NCBI RefSeq assembly: GCF_001039355.2
Contig: NW_019775957.1
Span: 465,458-529,457, forward strand
Source: Lingula anatina
Taxonomy: Eukaryota; Brachiopoda; Lingulata; Lingulida; Lingulidae
DNA: 64,000 nucleotides
Reading direction: 5' to 3'
Positions 24,601 through 34,900 of the stretch are shown piece by piece. The stretch's first letter is position 1; each line of letters starts with the position of its first letter. The notes under the pieces are model-generated. The model was given only the letters and a program-made list of their open reading frames with translations. It was not told the DNA's origin and did no database searches. Position numbers and translations under genes: made by a program.

Positions 24601-27600
24601 AGGCATTTACAGTTACTTTAAAGTTTCTAAAAACAATTCCCTGTAATGAAACAATAACCTAAACAATTATATTTCTTACAAGAAAGATCAGAAAATTTAA
24701 ACACCATAGATTAATAGTCCGGCAACTCTATATACAAGCAATGCAAGTGAGGAATACTTAGCTTTAAAACATAATATTAAACAAACAAGAATATACATGA
24801 CCTAATCTAACTTGTAAGGTACATGATGTACATGCATTATTTATAAACATCTTCAGCAAGGCGCCATTTGCCCAGTCCCTTGTGGACTCTGCAGTAGTGT
24901 CAGATGTACATGTAAAGGATTACCCAGTACTTACATGTAACCCTAGATGTTCCAATCAATAGACTTAAATATCAAAAGCATGCAACATGTGTTGAAGTAA
25001 AAATGGATAATTCCCCATACAAATATTCACCCATTGATAAAATGTCAGCATAAAACCAGTGATCAGTGTGGTTTTGCACAACTGTTATTCTATGCAGATA
25101 ACATTCACCAAAAGATTAAAATGTACATCAGTGATGGGAAGTCTATCAGGAAAACGAGTCAATATCCCCTCTGAGCCTCGTATCTTGTACAAAATGGGAA
25201 ATTAGAATGGGAAATTTAGACCTGAGAAGACTGTACTGGCAATACCCTCTAGACAGCATGCAACAATGGTGATTAATGGCCCAGAATTCTCTGTATGGAA
25301 ACAAACTTCCAATATTGACATTTAAGTTGCACTTTGTCTGTTGCCTGCTCACTCACTGTATTTGCAACATTCTATTTTTTCCTCTTTTTTTTTAACAGGT
25401 GACAAGTATACAATTAACCATCACAGAAAATATGAACTAATGGCTGTAAATGAAGACAAGCTGCCCAACAAGACAAAAGCCTAGAATTGTGCCTTACATA
25501 TATCCGTACTTACAGTTACTAATGCAAAATAATCAAGAGGCATTCCTTACCATCACATACATGTAATTTAATGTACAGAATAATACAACATTCTATGCAT
25601 TCTGACAACACATTCATAAACAGACAACAAGGGTTGATAAGGCAGCTATTTATCAATAGTAAGTTAATTAGATGAGAAATGCCATCCTGGTTTCTTGGTT
25701 GCCTAGCTTCCAACAACATGCTGGAATTGATGGCTCCCCGATGACTTCTAGTTTGCTACATGTATGAATGGGACAGAAGGCACTTTTTTATTTCTTTTAT
25801 TCCAGACACACTCTTGCATTCCATAATGCCAAAAATTAATACTAAAATAAATAAAATTCTTGATCATCTTGGGGATTACATCATCTGGAGAAGAGGCACC
25901 CAACTAAATATGAAGCACTGAATGCTCAATATATCCACAAAAATGATGTCCTCAGGAGACTTTTATTTGACTTATATTATGCTTACTCTCTAGATACTCC
26001 ATCATTATTTCTGGTATCATAATCTTAAGGTAAACTGCACATTATATACCTGCAGATACCAAGTGGCAAGGATATAGGACATGTTCTCCACATTGCTTTG
26101 GCTAATTATGCACAACAATCAATAAGATGCACCATTAGCACATGGCTAAGGATAACACACAAACTATGGTGGCTTTTGTCTGAAATATTGGAACAGTTTT
26201 CTTTTTTTACATGTAGACTATGTTCCCCAGGTTTGAGATAAAACTTTTATGACCCAGTTTCAGCTCAGTGAATGTTCATCCAACATGAAAAATTATGATT
26301 GTTACCCCCTTCACATTACAAGTCAGACATCACATTGTGGTTGTGCCAAGTAAGAAGGTTATCAAACTGAAGCATATCATATTGGGTGTAAGTTTTTGCA
26401 TAGCTAGTAAAAAATTAAACAAAGTGAGATCTCTTAGGAATATAAATACTCAGCAATGATACCAAGTCTTCTTCCTGGTTCTCATAAAATCATGATCCCC
26501 AATGTATAGAAAACAGCAGACATGAAGGCTGGACGCTCTATAATCCATGGGCAATAGTGGGATGCAAGCACAAGATAAAACAAATCACTACCCACCAAAT
26601 GATTTATCAATAGCTGTTGCATCTAAATGTCTCATTCCAATCCCATCCAAATGCACAGTCATTTCTTTTATGGTCAATTGGAGACAATAATGTATAGGAA
26701 CATCCATTAGGACCAGCTTCAGCCTATGAAATGTCCATACTGAGTGCCTTTTAATAAGATTGCCAATATTGCTTTTTTAACTGCTTACTGTACAATGCAA
26801 TCCTGAATTATTCATCAAAATCCATGACACTTATTCACCAACTTTCAGTGATAAGGATAATATATAATTACCATTTTTCCTACAAGACCCAGTCACAATG
26901 GTTGCCAAAATTCACCGACATTCCGATTAAAGAGAGAGCACACCAGCAAAATGTGACATATCAACTGTGGCAATGGTATATTAAAGATCAGCTTGTTAAA
27001 AGAAGTCCAAATTGCCCCCAAGTCATCTCAGAGCTCACAACAGTTCATTTTACCCCATTGTATAAGCTCACCTTGTAAGATATGTACTGTGTCCAATGTG
27101 GCCTGGGTGGCTGACCTGTGAGAATGGAACAAACCTAGTGCAGTCTTGTGCTCTTGATTCTTGATCATAGGGTTGATGCCTGATCAAATACAAGTAATAA
27201 ATGAAGAGACAGAGTGACCAATACATACTTAAACAGCCCTTTTTAATCATTTGTTCACACCAGGACAGTCGGGCTTGCTGAAATATTTTAATGGTTTTAA
27301 GGTGAAAATCAATGTAATAAGCTGGTCCTTTAAAAGCTTTTAAGTGCAAAGTACATGGATAATCTGCTACACTTTGTGTTCTGTGAATGCTATAACAGGC
27401 AATGGTCATAATTATTGAAACATGTAATTGAAATATCCATTAATTACCAGGTATTAAAACTTTAAATATGGTAAATATTGAACAGATAACACTTCACAAA
27501 TACAGTGCTGGATATTCTTACCCCTGTCAACTAGAAGTCTAACAACCCCGACCTTGCAGAACAAAGCTGCTTCATGCAGTGCTGTGCCAGTCTCAGTCTG

Positions 27601-28911
27601 AAAAATGTCAATTTATACTAATATACATTTATTTCATGACACACCTGCAATAGGGCATCACATTCATGCAAAGATGATAATGCTCAGGGGCGGATCCAGA
27701 GATATTTTCTGACAGTCTTCCAAATTATCTTTGTTGATCCATTTTTGACCGTCTTCCGACAGAAAATATTAGATGCCCGACAATGTAAACTTGAAAATCT
27801 GACTGTCTTCCGGAAGACCCAGAAGACGACCTAAATCCGCCCCTGATGCTTTCTCTTGTAGACCAAAATGCCAATATTGCATTATTGATGGCTTGTTAAA
27901 AAATTCTACAGTGGCATCAGAGATACTTTTGCTATAATACATAAAAATCATCTTCCTCTGACAGGACAATTTAAACTCCATTCTAGATTATTGTAAACAC
28001 AATACTCAACAATGCCAGAAATGTAAGATTGGATTCAAATAGAACATTCACTTGATCAATGGATTTGGATGATGAAAGTTGTATGTGAATAATTGTAAGT
28101 TTTAACAATGTTTTTTAACATTAAAGTTAGAGCTAAGTAAATAACAAGCATTTATTTATATAATTACCACAGGTAATGACATGATTTCCAATAAAAGGTT
28201 TGAAAAGTCAGAAGTAAACAATTATGTTTTCATTTGACACAATATTAACTAATGATGTTGTCATGGATTTTTTGACCCATCAGATAAATTCATAATAGGA
28301 GACATTGAAAAACAGATGACAACAATGTTGCAACTTTTGATGTAATCTTAAAGGACTCTGACATTCAGGTATTAAATTATATCATAAAACAATCACTTGT
28401 TTTTTGGTCAATATTTTGTTTTGCAAAAAATAATAAATAAATAGCATTCTGCTGTGATAATAATTTAAGACTGAATTGTGTAAGTGATCAAAATGATCAA
28501 ATATTCCAGTTGACTGGTTTATGTATATAAATGTTAAAAAGCATTTGTAAATACCCCAAAATGCAGGGGCATAGAAAAAAAATTAACTATATACGTGTTC
28601 TATGCTTGGAATCTGATATATCAGACATAAAAGATTAATTTGAGGATAAATTGAATGAGTTTTGGAGCAAAATGCAGCATTGTTTATTCCATGCAAGCAT
28701 GCAGGAGAGATGGTGATGTGCATATGAATGACCTCAGAGAAAAGTCAGGTGAGATAATCAGATTGCACTGAAACAGTCAGCTAATTGACTAAATAATTTG
28801 GATTTGAGTGTTGGATTATTGTTTAAACTAATTTGTTCAAAGGGGCCCTGCTCTGGTAACCAAAAATCATACAAAACCCAGCAAAAATACCACACAAGTT
28901 ATCAGATAAAT

Positions 28912-28986
<75 letters not shown>

Positions 28987-31900
28987 CAGTATTTATGTCA
29001 AATCCAGCTTCCAACAGGGTTTGAACTACTTGTTTTTGTCCATTTCTGCAGGCCAGGTGAAGAGGAGAGTGTTTGGAAGACTTCTCATTGACCAGTGCTG
29101 GACAAAACTTCAACAGAACCTGCACCGTCTCCAGGCGGCCATACTGGGCAGCTAAGTCCAATGGAGATTCTGCTCTGTTGTTCCTTATAGTAGGATCTGC
29201 TTTACTCTGAATGTGAATGGAATTGATATTAAAAATTCTTTAAAAACTTCAAACGCTAAAACTCGCAAAGGAATACATATGTGCAAATTCAAAACTACCA
29301 TGATCAGGAGTGTTTCCTGTGAATATCAAAGAAGAGAGATTTTTGGCAATTCCTCTGTAAAGATTGGATAAATATATATGCAAATAATATGCAAATAGCT
29401 TCAAAAATAAAACATAACTCGTATCAATAAAGTTATCATAACAAATGAAGACTACTTCATTCAGTTTATGATATAAATGCTTAGTTGGTGAAATTCGCAT
29501 CCTCATGCACTGCTGCTGGTTGACAATAGAAATATCTATTTTCATTTGATTCCATAACAAAGTTTCTGTATAGTAAAATACAAACATGACTGAGCATTTT
29601 ATGAAACAAAATAATACTTTGCATTTTCATATGAATACTGCAGGAACACATTGCTGGGTTTATTTCATCAATCAGCTTTTACAAATAATGAAGAAATTCA
29701 ATTGAGTTGATAATAACAATACTTCTTTTTACCTTATTATTGAAAAAAAAAACACCAACTGTCACTTCTTCATACTTCATGAGAATTAATTCCAATATAA
29801 CATACTTTAAATTGGATATAAAAAAAAAATCTTATCTTTCCATTTCAGGCTGTCAAGAAGTACAAAGTGTTGTTAAATATTAAAACACTTTAGGCAGCAT
29901 CTCTATCCGAATCAAAGAATATTCCCCTCTGATTTTCTATATTTTTATTCATGACAGTTTTATCTAATCATGATCAGTAATTACATCTGCATAAGGACAA
30001 AATGCAATATGATCCAGCTCAGTGATTCCTTTCAAGCAGTTTTTCCTCAGTTGGAATAAAACAAAAGCACCCTCAAAAAATCACTAAAGGTGCTAATGGC
30101 ATAATCCCACAGAGTCTTCCTATTCTGCTAAAAACTCACTTTAATGACTAATGGCAAATACTCTTTAAGATTCAGATATTTCACTCTGGGAATACTTTTC
30201 TCTCTAATGATCACAGAATATCTTAGACATACACACTTTTTTTCAAAGATAAATTGTCTTGAATACCAAAATGAATCATGTGAACAGACACACAGAATAA
30301 AGAAAATAGTTTTGCTGAGACAATGGAAAATGGATCTGCAATATGAGAAACCAGTTTTTATTAGCTTTTGAAAATTGATCAGGAAGACTGCACACCTGCC
30401 AAAGCTGATGGAAGCTGCTTTACTGACGGCTGATTAACGCATGGTTTTCTTGCCACATATAACACAGCAGGGGAGTGCGAATTAAAGGAATTCACTAGAT
30501 AAAATGTGAGGATGTTTCTAAAACAATATATAAATTAGGGCAAAAGAACTGATGTCCTAGATAAAACTTAATTAAGCTTACTTATCCATTCTTTTGGTTG
30601 TGATATCAACTAAACAACTACATCAGAAATGGATAAAATGGATTGTTTTGCCATAATGTGAAATTTCAATTACCAATCTCAAAACTGACAAAATCACATC
30701 TCCACACATGTCAAATGATTCAGTTGTGCCAGTAACTCAACTGCTCAGATTAGCAATATTGTTTCATGACGACATGTCACACAGGAAATTTAAGTGCTCA
30801 ATCATTTTACCTTTGATGAATCTGTATGTGCATGTATACTGAGTAATTCACATGACTGAGATAAAAGCCAACTTTGATATCTAAAGGACAATGGCTGATC
30901 TGCACATCTTTAGATTGGTGTCACACATTTTAAAAATTCCTCTGGGAGACAGCCAATGTATTCTTGTTATCAGGCCCAAATTTTTTTTTTTGAAACAGTC
31001 ATGCACTTTGTTAACTCAGAGGAAGAAGGAAAGGAAAATTACTTGCATTCATTTGTCTAACTATTTACTAATTTTACAAAGTAACTGTTATTTCATAGAC
31101 GAGGGTCATTTCTTTTTAATTTTATATTTCATCAATTTATCTCACTATCAATTGGTCATGGTCTTTTATATACATCTCATAACACTCAGTGTGTAAAGTT
31201 AATAAACTCTCAAAACATACATTGCACCAGTACATATTGCTATGATATAGTGTTTGATGTATAGGCATTTAAAAAGCAGCTGATACACTCTTTAAGTAAA
31301 AGCGCTAGCCTATAGCCTTCATCTCTAACTTATCATACAGTATGCATCTTATCACTTACAGCTTAATCAGACATAATCAAACAGATTTATTTGGACCCTT
31401 GATTTACCTAGATCTCTATGGCATTGCATGGCCATTATTTGCAATCCAATCCAATCTCTCAAGCCTAATACATGTTAAGTTTCAATAAGTGAAAGGTGCA
31501 CACATTTTTAGTAATTGTTGGGGGTCAGATTAACTAAATATCTCAATGTACAATATCTATTATACATCTGCCCACTTAGGGCACTGGAATCAGGTACTTT
31601 ATTGATGATCACAGGGAGTGCTTGGAAGTCCCATTGATAAACTTATTACGCCATCATTCTGATGGCATCAAAATCTAGCTTGAATTTTGAGTCAATAAGA
31701 GGCAACAAGCTAGTTTAAGCCAAAACATAACACAGCAATATACAAATAAGTTGCTTTACATTGGAAAAATAGGTCAAATTCAAGAGTACATTTGATTTTG
31801 CCATGTTTATTTTCATGCTCAAGTAAGCGATTACTGTATTAGTATATCCCTTACAGATTTGAAAATTGTAAAAAGTTGAAATTTTTTAAAAAGGTGCTTT

Positions 31901-34900
31901 TTAAGTGTCATTTTTGGCTAAAAAATAAAAAGTTTAAAATACACAATAATGTTTGAAAACACAAAAATGTTTGTTTCAGTAAGACAAATCTATCCTCTTT
32001 CACATGAAAGATGATAACCCATTGTTGTTACTCAGTATCATGAACGTGCAGATATACATATATAAAGAATAATTGGATCATGTCCACATTTGAACTTGAA
32101 TAGCCCTTAAGGCCCAAAAGCAACACCAGCAGTTTTCAACTTTAACATAATAAACATTTGGATGATGCAGTATCCACACTGCCAAATTTACTACATAAAA
32201 TAATCATTTAAGTTCTGCAACAGTCATTGTCACCTAATTTGAAGAGCGTCTACACCATCTTCCTAATGAAAGTAAAAATAATATTATTCTGTTTATCTAT
32301 ATTTTTGGGATTACTAATTACATATGATATATGAGAGTGTATAAAATTGTAGTATACACTTAACAAGTGTGCAACTGCTACAAATTGCTAAAATTTTATC
32401 AAACTATAAATTACAATAACGACTGGAAAGTTACCATTTCTACTCACCTCAAGCAATACCCTCACTACTTTTGTATGGCCATATTGGGCAGCTGTGTGGA
32501 GTGCTGTGTCTCCTTCATGGTTCTGGATATCAATAAAATGTACTTTGATCATCAAAATAATATACACAGACTCCCAAATAATGCACATGTTCATAAAAGA
32601 GAAGAGAAACAAATCTCTACAAAATATGCTTACCAATTAACAAATGTGGAATACTATCCCAATTTTCTAAGACAAAATACCAATTTCAACAAAAAGATTT
32701 AACATACAATTAATTTAGAGAGGTTAAGATTTTTCTGCCCCACTAACAACAATGGTGTGCTTCCAATGTGGTCCATTCCATTAAATCTTATGGATGATAT
32801 GATGAAAACAACACAAATCAATAAGGCCTTAAAGCTAACACAAACATCGACACATGTCATTTTCTGAGCAAACAATTCTAACAAAGTTAGCAGTCAAATT
32901 AAAAGATCCCAAAGTAAATGCTCTGATTGTAGTTCATTTTCACAAGTCTAGCACTTAACAAAGATTTAAGTGGTGCCATTGATTTTTACCATTAAAAAGA
33001 GATACATATCACATGACAGGACAAGGCAACCTAAATCTCAAGTAGTATACATACGGCACAATAGATGAGAGGTTTATAAGTATGCTTGATCCATTTCTAT
33101 TAATTCAAGGCCAAAACAATGTAGCGTCAGGTGCAATGCAATAAAACAATGTAGCATCAGGTGCAATGCAATCAAGGTACATATATTAGACTCAATAATG
33201 AATGGTTTTTCCCTTTATTAGTTGGGTAATGTTAAAATTCAAATTTTGTCTGCATATAAATTTTTTCATGCCCATACAGTTAAGTTCTATTTATATTACC
33301 AATTTTATTTTATTTGTAACATTTTGATTTTAAATGCCATATTTTGTATCTTCATCTACTCTAAAAGTCATCAACAGGAGCTTATATTCATTCAAATAAC
33401 TGATGTGACAACAGAAATCCTACTTTAAATTATACAACCTAACAAATGAATTAAAAGACAGTTTTTTCTTCAGGTTTAAAAATAACTCCAATAAAACCTA
33501 CTAACAATGAATATGTCCAGTAATCAAAGATTTTACAATTTATTGAATTCATTATTATAAAATTAAAATGTTGGTAAATAATTTATTTATGGTGTATTAC
33601 AGTAAACAGGCAGCATAATAACAAAGCAAATGAACATATTTGGCATTTTAATAGAACACTGTGCACTGTTGTAACCTAACATCATAATATCTTCATCAGA
33701 GTACACAGCCTTGTTCAAGATTACACTCTTTAAAAAGAGTTATGAAATATGGTGTTCTCACCTGTTCATTAACACTGGCAAATGATGGTCCCGAAGTGAG
33801 TAAGAGTTTGCAGATTTCATCATTTCCATTCCAGGCAGCAAGATGGATAGGATGACATCCTTTGTTGTCTGCAATGGTGGCACAGCCTTCATGTCTTAGA
33901 AGAGACTGGACAGCAGACCTGAGAGGAATAATTTTAGTATACTGATCAAAATTAATACATATAAAAATGAATAAATACAAATATTTAATAAATAGGCCCT
34001 TTTAATATTCAGATGATGGTCAAGAATTGTTCATAATCCATGACATATTCACTGTCATATTTTGAAATTTCATTTTTTATTAAAAAATTTTAAAATGTCT
34101 TTGCCCATTTACTATTAAATACCTTTGAAATATATTTTGAAAATTTATGCTTTGTTGGGTACAGCACAAAATGTTACCTGCATGGTTTAATATGCATATA
34201 TTTATATAAATATAAAACCAATAATAAGAAAGATCAGATGTAGGAAGAGACAGTGTTGGGTGAACAAAACAGCAGACTAAAGAATGTTAGCAGGATATAT
34301 CTCAAGTTGCGTGACAGCAAAGGGCAAGTGTTGATAATAACAGCTGGTGAATGATGGTGATATTGAAAGGAAAAGACAGGTGATAACAAGGGGAATGCTT
34401 CTTAGCAAATAATGAAAATACTGAAATTTCAAAAAGAGCCTTTTATTCTTCTAGTTGGGAGTTTTGTAGTTTTCGGAATTTTTGTAGCATCTTCAGTTTT
34501 TTTTTACAGAACTGACAAATACCAATGCCATATACTCACATATGTACAGAAGTACCACAGATGACACAGGTCTGACTTTCAATAACATAAAACATGTTAC
34601 AGAAGCTCTCTTATTCTTCTAATGTATATTAATAAAACTTATATACTAGTACACGTGCTAGTATTTGTTTCCATTTCTTATCTTGGTTATGGCTCAGCAG
34701 GCCTTTCTTTGACTGACAGATTTGTTAATAAAGTGTACAGTAAGTATCTTGGGTGTTTCTGAGCAAATATAAAAGAGGCATTGTCTTCCAAGTCTTTCAA
34801 TTAGAGAATGTATATTACATATTTCTGGTAAGTTAAAATTAAGAGGAGTTAATAATCTACATTACACAAATCTGAAAAGTATCTCATATGAATATATATA

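Noticed and set aside
24840-24901. Acceptor-like ctgcag followed by an open stretch, tested as the missing ankyrin exon
   Set aside because: Translation (STRDWANGALLKMF) has no ankyrin pattern and no good donor.
33113-33172. Short direct repeat considered as a CRISPR-like array
   Set aside because: Only two copies with no spacer, in a eukaryotic intron.
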